DNA from: Eubacterium sp.
Lineage (GTDB): Bacteria; Bacillota_A; Clostridia; Lachnospirales; Lachnospiraceae
DNA: 25,267 nt
Assembly (NCBI GenBank): GCA_023663915.1
Contig: JAMPGN010000033.1
Coordinates: forward strand, 1-25,267
Direction of reading: 5' to 3'
Of the stretch, positions 15,993 to 24,252 are shown one piece after another. The notes below the pieces were generated by a model. That model saw only the letters and a program-made list of their open reading frames with translations, was not told the origin of the DNA and did not search any database. Both the position numbers and the translations under genes were made by a program. Positions within the stretch are counted from its first letter, which is position 1; each line of letters begins with the position of its first letter.

Positions 15993-17819
15993 ATGAGAAT
16001 GACGAACAAGATCATGCGGAGCAATTCGCTGTACAACATTAATCAGAATAAAATTCTGGAAGATAAGCTGACCAATCAGATGACGAATCAGAGCAAGATT
16101 GCCAGACCTTCCGATGATCCGGTAGTGGCTATCAGGGCGCTCCGTTTGAGAAGCAATGTGTCAACAATCACACAGTATCATGACAAAAATGCAGATGATG
16201 CGGAATCATGGCTGACGATAACGGCGGACGCACTCACGACGATTGATGAAATATTGAAGAATCTGTATGAACAGGCAGGCAGTGCCGCCAATAAAGACCT
16301 GACCTCCGATGATCTGGAGATCCTTATGAGTCAGATGCGGTCATTGACGAATGAATTTTACTCTAGCGGAAACGTTGATTTCGCAGGGCGTTATGTGTTC
16401 TCCGGATTCCGGACGGACACGCCGATCACCTTTACGTCGGCAGACGAAATGGAGATGGAGAAGCATCCGGTATCCTATGAGATCCATGAGAACTTTAGTT
16501 ATGCGGATATCAGTACGATTAATTATACGAATTATGATGTATTGTCCACGACGATTGCAGGTGATGGTATCAATGCGGACAATACAAGCTATGAGCAGAG
16601 TGTAACGAACAATACGCTGTATCGTATTCGGTTATCGTACAATGCTGTGGATGGTACGGGAATGATGATGCCCGCCAGCAATTCGAGCGTGAACATAGCA
16701 TCGCTTCCTGTGAAAAGGACAGCTATGTATCAGGTAGATGCCAAGGGAGAGCTGTTGCGTGATGGCAGTGGCAATCTTGTGCCGGATATGACATTGGTAG
16801 ACCGCTCAGGCACGGCGCTGACGGATAAAGACGGGACTCCTTTATTTGGCACTTCGGGAGATCCGGAATATAGTAATGGACAATCGTTGAAGGATGGTGC
16901 TGGCAATCTGCTGGATGAAGATGGTAATGCGATATTGGATAAAGATGGTAATCCGGTTGCGTATAATTCACTTTTTGATGGTTCAATTTATGAGGAATAC
17001 GCAGTATTCGATGAGGCAGAAGAGGCATATCAGGCAGTTTCCGATCCAAACAGTAATGTGAAGGGGATGGCGTTTATTCCTTCGACGGGTGAAATTGTGT
17101 TCAGTGGCAGTTATTATAATAACTTTAAGGAAGGCAATAGCTTCCAGATCACCTACAACAAATCAAATTGGGCAGAAAAAGATATCAATCCGGTACATTA
17201 TTTTGAATGTATTGAGACGAAAGATATTGGTGACGGGTCTATGAAAGATGTCAAAAAGACCGCTTATAACATTACTTCCGCCAACCAGGATATTTATTAC
17301 GATGTAGGGTTTAATCAGCAGATTCAGGTGAATACAGTTGCGACGGAAGTATTTACACATGGCGTCATGAGGGATATGGATGACTTCGATCTCTGCCTGA
17401 CCCAGCTTCGGGGTATTGAGACGACGATCAGCGATATTGAGAAGAAGATAAAGGAATATCCTGAGGGCAGTGACGACTATAAGAACTGGTCCAAGAAACT
17501 AGAAGGTGCGAAGAAGGCACAGACATATATCCGTGAGAATATTCACAGTAAGTTTGAGAACCAGATCACGAACTACCAGTCTTACAGTGATGAAAACAAT
17601 ATAGCGATCACAAACAATGCTACAAGGGGAAGCAGATTGGATCTGATCACTACCCGTCTTTCCAGCCAGAAAGAGACATTTAAGGATCTGCAGACGGATA
17701 ACGAGGGGATCGACATTACACAGGTGGCAGTGGAACTATCCAGTTCGGAGCTGACTTATCAGGCGGCGCTCATGGCGACCGGTAAGATCATGCAGACCAG
17801 TCTGATGAATTATATTTAA
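15993..17819 (+). CDS. flgL: FlgL, hook-associated protein 3, enlarged
   Basis: The 608-residue protein has the flagellin-like N-terminus (MRMTNKIMRSNSLYNINQNK, then QSKIARPSDDPVVAIRA and FAGRYVFSGFRTDTPI) and the C-terminal ITQVAVELSSSELTYQAAL. These pack as the coiled core of the junction between FlgK and filament. Usual FlgL proteins are around 300 residues, so about 300 residues are inserted in the surface-exposed middle (roughly 160-480). The insert includes an Asp-Gly-Asn repeat stretch (250-325) and a charged helical region before the C-terminus. The surface domain could act in adhesion or stabilise the junction; this is inference. It is followed by fliW 21 bases later. Confidence 0.92.
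   Translation: MRMTNKIMRSNSLYNINQNKILEDKLTNQMTNQSKIARPSDDPVVAIRALRLRSNVSTITQYHDKNADDAESWLTITADALTTIDEILKNLYEQAGSAANKDLTSDDLEILMSQMRSLTNEFYSSGNVDFAGRYVFSGFRTDTPITFTSADEMEMEKHPVSYEIHENFSYADISTINYTNYDVLSTTIAGDGINADNTSYEQSVTNNTLYRIRLSYNAVDGTGMMMPASNSSVNIASLPVKRTAMYQVDAKGELLRDGSGNLVPDMTLVDRSGTALTDKDGTPLFGTSGDPEYSNGQSLKDGAGNLLDEDGNAILDKDGNPVAYNSLFDGSIYEEYAVFDEAEEAYQAVSDPNSNVKGMAFIPSTGEIVFSGSYYNNFKEGNSFQITYNKSNWAEKDINPVHYFECIETKDIGDGSMKDVKKTAYNITSANQDIYYDVGFNQQIQVNTVATEVFTHGVMRDMDDFDLCLTQLRGIETTISDIEKKIKEYPEGSDDYKNWSKKLEGAKKAQTYIRENIHSKFENQITNYQSYSDENNIAITNNATRGSRLDLITTRLSSQKETFKDLQTDNEGIDITQVAVELSSSELTYQAALMATGKIMQTSLMNYI
16740..16967 (+). repeat. Asp/Gly-rich 8-residue repeats within FlgL
   Basis: Residues 250-325 of FlgL contain repeated units such as LDEDGNAI (16911-16934) and LDKDGNPV (16935-16958), exact 24-base neighbours, preceded by looser copies LRDGSGNL, LTDKDGTP and LKDGAGNL. 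The D-x-D-G-N pattern resembles calcium-binding loops, but no helix flanks are apparent. Confidence 0.6.
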
Positions 17820-17840
17820 AAGGAAGGGCGGTTACAGGGT

Positions 17841-18296
17841 ATGCAGATTACGACAAAGGTATTTGGCGAAATTATAATTGACGATGATAAGATCATACAT
17901 TTCCCGAATGGCATTATTGGATTTCCTGATCTGACGGATTTTACGCTGATCCATGATAAGGAGAAAGGAACGGACTCCATTCATTGGCTGCAGTCCCTAC
18001 AGGAGCCGGCGTTTGCCATGCCGGTCATGGATCCGCTCATTGTATGTCCGGAGTATAATCCGGAAGCGGATGACGAATTGTTCAACGTCCTTGGGGAGAT
18101 CAAGCCGGATGAGCTGCTGGTTCTGGTGACGGTGACTGTGCCGAGTGATCTGACCAAAATGTCTGTGAACCTGAAAGGACCTATCGTTATTAATGTATCA
18201 GAGAAAAGGGCATTGCAGATTATTGTAGAAGGTGATGAATATCAGGTGAAGTTTCCGATCTATGATATTTTGAATCAGAAGAAAGCAGGTGAGTAG
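17841..18296 (+). CDS. fliW: FliW, flagellar assembly factor and CsrA antagonist
   Basis: The 151-residue protein has the FliW hallmarks: FGEIIIDDDKIIHFPNGIIG near the N-terminus, then GFPDLTDF and a later VNLKGPIVIN. In Bacillus, FliW binds either flagellin or CsrA; when flagellin is exported, freed FliW sequesters CsrA and relieves repression of flagellin translation. The csrA ATG follows the FliW stop codon directly (0-base gap), so the two are translationally coupled and made in fixed ratio. AAGGAAGG precedes the start. The flagellin target itself is not in the window. Confidence 0.95.
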   Translation: MQITTKVFGEIIIDDDKIIHFPNGIIGFPDLTDFTLIHDKEKGTDSIHWLQSLQEPAFAMPVMDPLIVCPEYNPEADDELFNVLGEIKPDELLVLVTVTVPSDLTKMSVNLKGPIVINVSEKRALQIIVEGDEYQVKFPIYDILNQKKAGE

Positions 18297-18515
18297 ATGT
18301 TAGCTTTATCCAGAAAAAAGAATGAGGCACTTGTGATTAACAATAATGTTGAGATCACGGTGTTGGAAATTAAAGGAGAACAGGTAAAGCTAGGCATAAG
18401 CGCGCCGAGGGAAGTGCCTGTATATCGCAAGGAAGTGTATGTACAGATTCAAGATTCCAACAAGGAAGCTGTTAATGTGGACGGTATGGAAGCGTTGAAG
18501 AATCTATTAGGATAG
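18297..18515 (+). CDS. csrA: CsrA, post-transcriptional regulator
   Basis: The 72-residue protein is a complete CsrA: MLALSRKKNEALVINNNVEI, the GEQVKLGI strand, and VYRKEVY with Arg44, an RNA-contact residue in the family along with Leu4 and Arg6. As a dimer it binds GGA-containing leader RNAs near ribosome sites and blocks translation. In flagellated Firmicutes its main target is the flagellin leader. It is the last gene of the flgM operon, followed by a terminator. A possible target in this window is the flaG leader (21081-21090). Confidence 0.96.
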   Translation: MLALSRKKNEALVINNNVEITVLEIKGEQVKLGISAPREVPVYRKEVYVQIQDSNKEAVNVDGMEALKNLLG

Positions 18516-18523
18516 CAACGATT

Positions 18524-18551
18524 ATCCCCCATTTGAGATGGGGGATATTTT
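18524..18551 (+). terminator. Rho-independent terminator after csrA
   Basis: ATCCCCCAT (18524-18532) and ATGGGGGAT (18538-18546) form a perfect 9-base-pair stem with a 5-base loop, followed by ATTTTG. It closes the flgM-csrA unit. On the opposite strand the stem is not followed by a T tract, so bidirectional function for the glycosyltransferase gene is doubtful. Confidence 0.9.
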
Positions 18552-18566
18552 GTATCATCCTTTTTG

Positions 18567-19847
18567 TCAATTTTCAGATAAAATGCGAATCATCTCGGCA
18601 ATCCGCTGTTCGTATGTGTGGAATTTAACCACCTTTTCATAGCCGCTTATGGCGATTTCAATGCGTTCCTCTTCGTGGGTTAAGTAATATTGCACCTTTT
18701 GTTCCAGTTCTTCCATGGATTCGTAAGTTTCTAGATCTTTTCCAATCTCAAAATAATCGGGAATTTCCGCCTGATAATTGGAGAGTAAGAAACCGCCGCA
18801 GCCAAGAACATCCCAGATTCGCAGGGAAAGTCCCGTTTCAATCGGTCGCATGGTAATGTTTAGATTGATTTTGCTGGCATGGAATACTTTGGGCATCTCG
18901 CGTAATGTACTGATACCATGGCGGCAGTCTACACCCACTAACGGCGTGACATCGCTGTTTGTGTAGAGTGTTACCGGAAAATGTTTTGCCAGCCGGTTTA
19001 ACGTCCTTACACGTTCCACCGCCGCAAGTTTGATGCCGATATATTGATGTGCTGTCAGATAACGATCGGTATCCGTATAGGTGTCACTCCCGTGATAGAA
19101 ATCGGGATCGGCGTCTGCGATTTCCCGAATGACGCGTTCGTTCAGATTGTCAGAGATAAAATTGTATCCGTAGACCTTAAGCTGCGCTTCGATCAGCCCA
19201 TCGACAAAACCCTGCGTATAGGAAGATATGACATGTGTGTCACAAACGGTATTCTCCATGGCAGCGGTACCAGGGATCAATGTGCCGGAAGCATTGGCGG
19301 CGAAATTTGGGCTGTTTGAAGCTGACTGCCTGCGCATCAGATCGTCATATTTGCATTTTTCCGTATACAATGAGCCTACAAAACTTACATCTGAGCCGTA
19401 TTTTATAAAGTCTTCGTCTGTCATATTTAAGACCACATTTTCCCAGCGTTTAGCATTGGTGGCAAGCGGCAGATAGAAGATATGCTCCGGATTGACAGGC
19501 TGGAAAAATTCATACTGTGCCCTGTCAAATAAGAAAATTCGGTTCCATTCGTTCTTTAAGGCATTGGAGAATAATTCCGGCACCGGAGAATCGACGCTCC
19601 AGCATACATAAGGCAGCTTAAAGCGGTTGCACGTATAAGAGATTGCCGGAAAGAAATTGATACTGAATACGAATGCAAAAGAGTGATGTGTAATCCATTC
19701 GGTTATTTTGGCAGCACATTGCCTGGGTGTAATTGACTTGTCCGTCATCTCCATCTCTTCGGTGTGAACCGTAATGCCGAAATCGGTAAAGACTTGAATG
19801 ATGTCGGGTTCGCAGATGCTGTTGTAGCGGTAAAATAAGATTTCCAT
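18567..19847 (-). CDS. CgeB-like family 1 glycosyltransferase (DUF3880 type)
   Basis: The 426-residue cytoplasmic protein resembles spore-maturation CgeB-like glycosyltransferases. The N-terminal half (LPYVCWSVDSPVPELFS, FLFDRAQYEFF, DVSFVGSL) is the DUF3880-like acceptor domain. The C-terminal half (LSLRIWDVLGCGGFLLSNY, residues 340-358) is a GT-B nucleotide-sugar-binding domain. It is second in a - strand pair after the fucosyltransferase-like gene, 63 bases apart. Lying between two flagellar units, where flagellin often sits, it may glycosylate flagellin, but capsule or wall polymer is also possible. An Asn/Ala/Ser-rich loop around residues 175-205 looks like a lineage-specific insertion. 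The sugar and acceptor cannot be determined. Confidence 0.82.
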   Translation of the reverse strand: MEILFYRYNSICEPDIIQVFTDFGITVHTEEMEMTDKSITPRQCAAKITEWITHHSFAFVFSINFFPAISYTCNRFKLPYVCWSVDSPVPELFSNALKNEWNRIFLFDRAQYEFFQPVNPEHIFYLPLATNAKRWENVVLNMTDEDFIKYGSDVSFVGSLYTEKCKYDDLMRRQSASNSPNFAANASGTLIPGTAAMENTVCDTHVISSYTQGFVDGLIEAQLKVYGYNFISDNLNERVIREIADADPDFYHGSDTYTDTDRYLTAHQYIGIKLAAVERVRTLNRLAKHFPVTLYTNSDVTPLVGVDCRHGISTLREMPKVFHASKINLNITMRPIETGLSLRIWDVLGCGGFLLSNYQAEIPDYFEIGKDLETYESMEELEQKVQYYLTHEEERIEIAISGYEKVVKFHTYEQRIAEMIRILSEN

Positions 19848-19910
19848 TTTCTAAATTCCTTTTCTATTTGGATATACAGGTCTGGCATTCTATATGTCAG
19901 TACCAATGCA

Positions 19911-20795
19911 TTATAGCGGGCGTGCGGCAGGATTTAAGATGCACTCTTTATGGCGGTTCAGCAAAGCGGCAAGATAGCTGAAAGCGCTGTTGGAGAGAAT
20001 CATGCCTTTACAATGGCTCATGAGCTGTAAATCAATATAATTATTGCCGTCTACGTTGCCTTCCACATATGTGATCGTATGGAAAGCGGCAAATCCGAGG
20101 TCGTCCGAGTGTGCCTTGCACCAGTCAATATCATCTGAAAAGACAAATAAATCCCAGTCATCGGAATAAAGCGTAATAAAGTCCCGTACAATCTGCCTGC
20201 AGGTATCGGCGGGGTAAGACCAGCCGAGGGCGACATAGTCTCCGCGGCGGATATGGACGGCGAGTGAATGACGGCTGCATATCTGTTTCATAAGGTCAAC
20301 ATTTGCGGGCGATACAAGCGGCGGAAAAGCCAGTTCCTTAAGAAAAATATTTTCATACCGGTGAAACCATCCGGAATGCACCCAGTAGCCGTGATAATAG
20401 GTATCCTTCGGATAATCCTGTATTTCGGGAAGATATTCTTTCGATGGAATCCGTATCACTTCGCCCTCGAAAGGGTTGAAGGACTTGTAATTGTCAAATT
20501 CTGCAATCATGACGAAGGGTACACCGATTTCGGTCATGATTTGCGGAATGCTCTTGCCGTTTCGTCGATTTTGCAGACAGAAATCCCAGACATCCGCATC
20601 GAAACAATCACTTAGCATCGGCGGATGAAGAGAGAATACACGTTCCAGTTCATAGCCGTTATGCACGGTGTTTAGTGCAAAGTAAGAATCATCCAGATAC
20701 ATGATGTCTCCATTGTGAGCAAGGGAATAGTATCTCGTAAACAGGTATTGAAATACCTGATTCGCCAGTCCGCCGTTTAAAAATTGGATTTTCAT
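19911..20795 (-). CDS. GT11 alpha-1,2-fucosyltransferase-like protein
   Basis: The 294-residue protein carries the GT11 motifs: GGLANQVFQY (8-17), the donor-binding HIRRGDY (181-187), FSDD (219-222), and SNSAFSYLAALL (268-279). The family transfers fucose from GDP-fucose in alpha-1,2 linkage; specificity is inferred. I chose the ATG at 20795, since the conserved N-terminus begins there and AAAGGA lies 10 bases upstream; the longer frame from 20882 adds an unrelated N-terminus that overlaps the promoter. First gene of the pair with the CgeB-like enzyme. Together they suggest a short fucose-containing glycan, perhaps on flagellin. Confidence 0.88.
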   Translation of the reverse strand: MKIQFLNGGLANQVFQYLFTRYYSLAHNGDIMYLDDSYFALNTVHNGYELERVFSLHPPMLSDCFDADVWDFCLQNRRNGKSIPQIMTEIGVPFVMIAEFDNYKSFNPFEGEVIRIPSKEYLPEIQDYPKDTYYHGYWVHSGWFHRYENIFLKELAFPPLVSPANVDLMKQICSRHSLAVHIRRGDYVALGWSYPADTCRQIVRDFITLYSDDWDLFVFSDDIDWCKAHSDDLGFAAFHTITYVEGNVDGNNYIDLQLMSHCKGMILSNSAFSYLAALLNRHKECILNPAARPL

Positions 20796-20853
20796 ATGTC
20801 CGGTATCCTTTCTGTTATCATGTTCCTGTGATGTTGTGGACAGGCATGGATAT

Positions 20854-20882
20854 ATTGTATCATGCATGGACGGCCGCCACAA
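20854..20882 (-). promoter_or_regulatory. Sigma-A-type promoter of the glycosyltransferase pair
   Basis: On the - strand TTGTGG (20882-20877), 17 bases, then TACAAT (20859-20854). Transcription would start near 20847, about 50 bases before the ATG at 20795. It is divergent from the flaG sigma-28 promoter some 95 bases away, so the glycosyltransferases appear not to depend on sigma-28. Confidence 0.5.
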
Positions 20883-20973
20883 CTTTTAATAGGGAAATTG
20901 CGGAAGTTGACAAATAATTACGGCCTATATGCACCAATTATTATAAAACGGTCATAAATTTATTTTCAATCAC

Positions 20974-21000
20974 TAAATTTTTATTAAATATATCCGATAT
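20974..21000 (+). promoter_or_regulatory. Sigma-28 promoter of the flaG-fliD-fliS unit
   Basis: TAAA (20974-20977), a 15-base spacer, then TCCGATAT (20993-21000). It matches the flgM promoter in spacing and nearly in sequence. Transcription would start near 21007, giving a leader of about 92 bases. Confidence 0.85.
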
Positions 21001-21015
21001 AAGCTATAAGAGATT

Positions 21016-21046
21016 ACGTCTGTCTTTCGTCAGAGATACAAGACGT
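21016..21046 (+). promoter_or_regulatory. Possible hairpin in the flaG leader
   Basis: ACGTCT (21016-21021) pairs with AGACGT (21041-21046) around a 19-base loop, and an alternative inner pairing TCTG with CAGA competes. It lies early in the flaG leader. Whether it regulates anything is unknown. Confidence 0.35.
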
Positions 21047-21080
21047 TATCATAAGACGATTTTATTAATTCTACAATATC

Positions 21081-21090
21081 ACACGGAGGT
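21081..21090 (+). promoter_or_regulatory. Candidate CsrA site over the flaG ribosome binding site
   Basis: ACACGGAGGT matches the core of the CsrA consensus RUACARGGAUGU at 8 of 10 aligned positions and contains the flaG Shine-Dalgarno GGAGG, 8 bases before the ATG. A second GGA, often needed for high affinity, is not present in the predicted leader. Confidence 0.4.
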
Positions 21091-21098
21091 GATTAGCA

Positions 21099-21566
21099 AT
21101 GGCAGTTGAACCATTAAACAGTGTCATGACTTATCAGGCACAGACAACAGTAAAACCGCAGGCAGTGACACCGGTAAACACGGAGGTTCCGGAAGACGGT
21201 CAGACAGTCAATGTCGATGAAATGACGGCAGCGGTGACAAGACCACAGGCTGAAGACGATAAAAGCAGCGGCGGACAGAATGACAGCCAGCAGCAGGAGG
21301 CATCAGCCAACACGACGAATCGGAGTCAGCACAAGGCGATTAATAATGAGCAGCTTAAGAAAGCAATTGCTGAGATGAACAGAAAGATTAATAACAGCAA
21401 TGAGGAAGCTGTATTTGGCGTCCATGAGGACACCAACAGAATTATGATCAAAATCATGGATAAGGATACCAAGGAAGTTATCAAAGAATTTCCACCTGAG
21501 AAAACGCTGGATATGATTGCGCGTATATGGGAGATGGCAGGTATTCTTGTAGATGAAAAGAGATAA
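21099..21566 (+). CDS. flaG: FlaG family protein
   Basis: The 155-residue protein has the conserved FlaG C-terminal domain (FGVHEDTNRIMIKIMDKDTK, then VIKEFPPEKTLDMIARIWEM) after a disordered, Gln/Thr/Ser-rich first 75 residues. FlaG influences filament length in several bacteria; its mechanism is not settled. It is the first gene behind the sigma-28 promoter and is followed 20 bases later by fliD, the usual order. The GGAGG site is strong and overlaps a candidate CsrA site. Confidence 0.9.
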   Translation: MAVEPLNSVMTYQAQTTVKPQAVTPVNTEVPEDGQTVNVDEMTAAVTRPQAEDDKSSGGQNDSQQQEASANTTNRSQHKAINNEQLKKAIAEMNRKINNSNEEAVFGVHEDTNRIMIKIMDKDTKEVIKEFPPEKTLDMIARIWEMAGILVDEKR

Positions 21567-21586
21567 GCGGTTAGGAGGTAATTAGA

Positions 21587-23800
21587 ATGGCAATCAGAAT
21601 TACGGGCATGTATTCCGGTCTGGATACGGAGAGCATTATCAGCGAACTGGCTTCCGCCCAGAGTTATAAGAAGACAAAGCTTGTGAAAGAGCAGAAGAGG
21701 CTCAGTTGGAAGCAGGACGCATGGAAATCACTGAACACCAAACTTTACAGTTTCTATCAGAAACTGGATGATTTGCGTATGCAGAGTTCCTATATGAAGA
21801 AGAAGACGATCTCTTCCAATCCGAATGCAGTCAGCGTCGTAAGCAATGGCAATGCAGTTGAGGGAATCCAGTCGATTTCTGTGACAGATCTTGCAAGAAG
21901 CGGTTATCTGACCGGTGGGGAATTGAAAACGACCAGCGGCGCCAAAGCGACAGGAAGCACCACGTTGGAGCAGTTAGGTTTTACGGGAACCGATGGCAGC
22001 ATCAGCGTCAATACCGGCAGCGGAACAGTCAAGATTGATGTGACCAAAGATACGACAATCGACCAGTTCGTGAAGAAGCTTAGTGATGCTGGTTTGAATG
22101 CAAGCTTTGACGCAAATTACCAGCGTCTTTATGTGAGTTCCAAAGAGACCGGTGAACTGGCGAACTTTACGTTGACAGGTGACAATGCTGCAGGCATGAA
22201 TGTGCTGGAGTCATTGGGGCTTTTGTCCATGGGAGACAAAGAAACCGCCGAATACAATAAGTGGGCGGCGTATAAGGATGCTTCGGGAAACAGAACGGCG
22301 GCGTATGAGCAGGTCATCAATGATGAGATTGCGAAGCGTGCGGCTGCATACAAGGCACAGAATGATAAGCTGACGGCAGAGAATGAAGCTCTTGCGAAGA
22401 AAAACGAAGAAGCAAAAGCAGACTATGAGAAAAATTACCAGGATTATCCGGATGCAGATCATTTCGCGGGGGCCGTCAGTGATCTCAAAGAGAAACTTTA
22501 CGGACATGATGAAGACCAGGTTGTGGATGGCGAGACCAAGAAAGTCCATGTAGAGGGCGAACTTGAGAAGAAAGTCAGTGACACCAAGAAAGCGTTAGAA
22601 GACGCTCAGAACCATCTGAAAGAGTTAAAGGATAACGGGGCTTCGGCGGCGGATATTGCGGACGCAGAAAAGGAAGTGACAGAGAAATCACAGGCAGCAT
22701 CCGAGGCGCAGAGTGAATTTAATACTGCCAAGGGCAAATACAGTTACTTGAATGCAATCGATGAGAATAACAAGAAGATTGCGGAGAATGAGGCGAAGAT
22801 TAGTACGAATGAGTCTAAATTCTCAGTGGACGGAGACGGTAAGGTTACAGGGACTTCGGATCTTAGAACGGATGTGGAGACTGAGTTTGATAAGAAGGTA
22901 GACGAGGCTCAGGCTATTGTTGCAGATAAGGCAAGCTATGCGAGTAAGGCGACGGGCACCAAGATTGACGGTACGGATGCAGTGATTACTTTAAATGGGG
23001 TGGAATATAAGTCCAAGAGCAGCAGCTTCAGTATCAACGGCATGACGATTACGGCGCTTGACAAGACAACAAGCCCGGTTACGTTATCGACGACAACCGA
23101 TACAGACGGCATCTATGATATGATCAAAGGACTCTTTACGGAGTACAACAAGCTGATCAACGAAATGGATGCCCTGTACAACGCAGATGCCGCCAAGGGT
23201 TACGACCCGCTGACATCGGAGGAGAAACAAGAACTGACGGATGATGAGATCGAGGAATGGGAGAAGAAAGTAAAAGATTCTCTCTTAAGAAGGGATGCTT
23301 CTTTGAACAGCGTATCATCCGTGATGAAAGAGGTTATGCTCCAGGGCGCAGAGGTGAATGGCAGGACTTTATACTTGTCTGATTTCGGCATCAATACGCT
23401 GGGTTATTTCAATGCGGCAGATAATGAGAAGAATGCTTATCATATCGACGGTGATTCGGACGATACCTCTGTCAGCGGCAACAAAGACAAATTAAAGGCT
23501 ATGATTGCATCTGATCCGGATACGGTCATGAACTTCTTTACCAAGCTGACCAACAATATGCATGATAAGCTGCAGGAAAAGATGGCGGCGGTGAAAGATA
23601 CAAGCAGTGCCTTTACTTTCTATAATGACAAATTGTTGAAAAAGGAGTATGATGAATATACGACGAAAATCAAGAAGCAGGAAGATAAGGTGAATGCCTT
23701 GATGGATAAGTGGTATGCCAAGTTTTCAGCGATGGAGACTGCCATGGCGAAACTGCAGTCCAAGAACAATGCAATATCTGGTATGCTCGGCGGGGGCTGA
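21587..23800 (+). CDS. fliD: FliD, filament cap protein, with long coiled-coil insertion
   Basis: The 737-residue protein has the FliD N-terminus (MAIRITGMYSGLDTESIISE) and the C-terminal region with FGINTLGYF, SDPDTVMNFF and a terminal helix ending AISGMLGGG. FliD forms the cap at the filament tip and folds exported flagellin under it. Residues about 222-450 are Ala/Lys/Glu-rich with heptad character (AKRAAAYKAQNDKLTAENEA and following), a coiled-coil insertion not needed for the cap core; they would project outward from the tip. Many FliD proteins are 450-650 residues. The start has AGGAGG. It lies between flaG and fliS. Confidence 0.93.
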   Translation: MAIRITGMYSGLDTESIISELASAQSYKKTKLVKEQKRLSWKQDAWKSLNTKLYSFYQKLDDLRMQSSYMKKKTISSNPNAVSVVSNGNAVEGIQSISVTDLARSGYLTGGELKTTSGAKATGSTTLEQLGFTGTDGSISVNTGSGTVKIDVTKDTTIDQFVKKLSDAGLNASFDANYQRLYVSSKETGELANFTLTGDNAAGMNVLESLGLLSMGDKETAEYNKWAAYKDASGNRTAAYEQVINDEIAKRAAAYKAQNDKLTAENEALAKKNEEAKADYEKNYQDYPDADHFAGAVSDLKEKLYGHDEDQVVDGETKKVHVEGELEKKVSDTKKALEDAQNHLKELKDNGASAADIADAEKEVTEKSQAASEAQSEFNTAKGKYSYLNAIDENNKKIAENEAKISTNESKFSVDGDGKVTGTSDLRTDVETEFDKKVDEAQAIVADKASYASKATGTKIDGTDAVITLNGVEYKSKSSSFSINGMTITALDKTTSPVTLSTTTDTDGIYDMIKGLFTEYNKLINEMDALYNADAAKGYDPLTSEEKQELTDDEIEEWEKKVKDSLLRRDASLNSVSSVMKEVMLQGAEVNGRTLYLSDFGINTLGYFNAADNEKNAYHIDGDSDDTSVSGNKDKLKAMIASDPDTVMNFFTKLTNNMHDKLQEKMAAVKDTSSAFTFYNDKLLKKEYDEYTTKIKKQEDKVNALMDKWYAKFSAMETAMAKLQSKNNAISGMLGGG

Positions 23801-23848
23801 TAATAACAGGTAGAATAATGGCAGGGCCGATCAAGGAGGAGAATGACT

Positions 23849-24229
23849 ATGCCGGCACGTAATCCCTATGCACAATATGAAACGAATAAGATCATGACGG
23901 CTTCCCCGGCGGAAGTGACGTTAATGCTCTATGAAGGTGCGATCAAGTTTTGCAATATCGCTATTACAGCGATTGAGCACAATGATATCCAGAAAGCGCA
24001 CACAAACATCATGAAGGCGGAGCGTATTATCGAAGAATTTCGGAATACCTTAGACCGTAAATATTCCGTGGCGGAAGACTTTGACAGAATATATGTGTAT
24101 TTATTACAGCGTCTTTTCGAGGCGAATGTCAAGAAAGATAAAGAGATTCTGGAGGAAGTCAATATGCACCTCCGAAGTGTCAGGGACACATGGAAAGAAG
24201 TCATGAAGCGTAACTATGAAGCAAATTAA
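23849..24229 (+). CDS. fliS: FliS, flagellin export chaperone
   Basis: The 126-residue protein is a typical FliS: NPYAQYETNKIMTASPAEV, then LMLYEGAIKFCNIA, four helices and a length close to the family mean. FliS binds the disordered C-terminus of flagellin and prevents polymerisation in the cytoplasm. I chose the ATG at 23849 because AAGGAGGA lies 9 bases upstream; the ATG at 23843 is only 3 bases from the site. In Firmicutes FliS also interacts with FliW and CsrA circuits through flagellin. The next gene starts 23 bases later. Confidence 0.95.
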   Translation: MPARNPYAQYETNKIMTASPAEVTLMLYEGAIKFCNIAITAIEHNDIQKAHTNIMKAERIIEEFRNTLDRKYSVAEDFDRIYVYLLQRLFEANVKKDKEILEEVNMHLRSVRDTWKEVMKRNYEAN

Positions 24230-24252
24230 ACAGCGATGGAAAGGGATATGGC

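Noticed and set aside
18524..18546. Hairpin after csrA as an operator or bidirectional terminator
   Set aside because: On the + strand it has normal terminator form; on the - strand no T tract follows, so a second role is unsupported.
20796..20882. Longer fucosyltransferase N-terminus from 20882
   Set aside because: The GT11 fold begins at MKIQFLNGG (20795) with a ribosome site, and the extension overlaps the predicted promoter.
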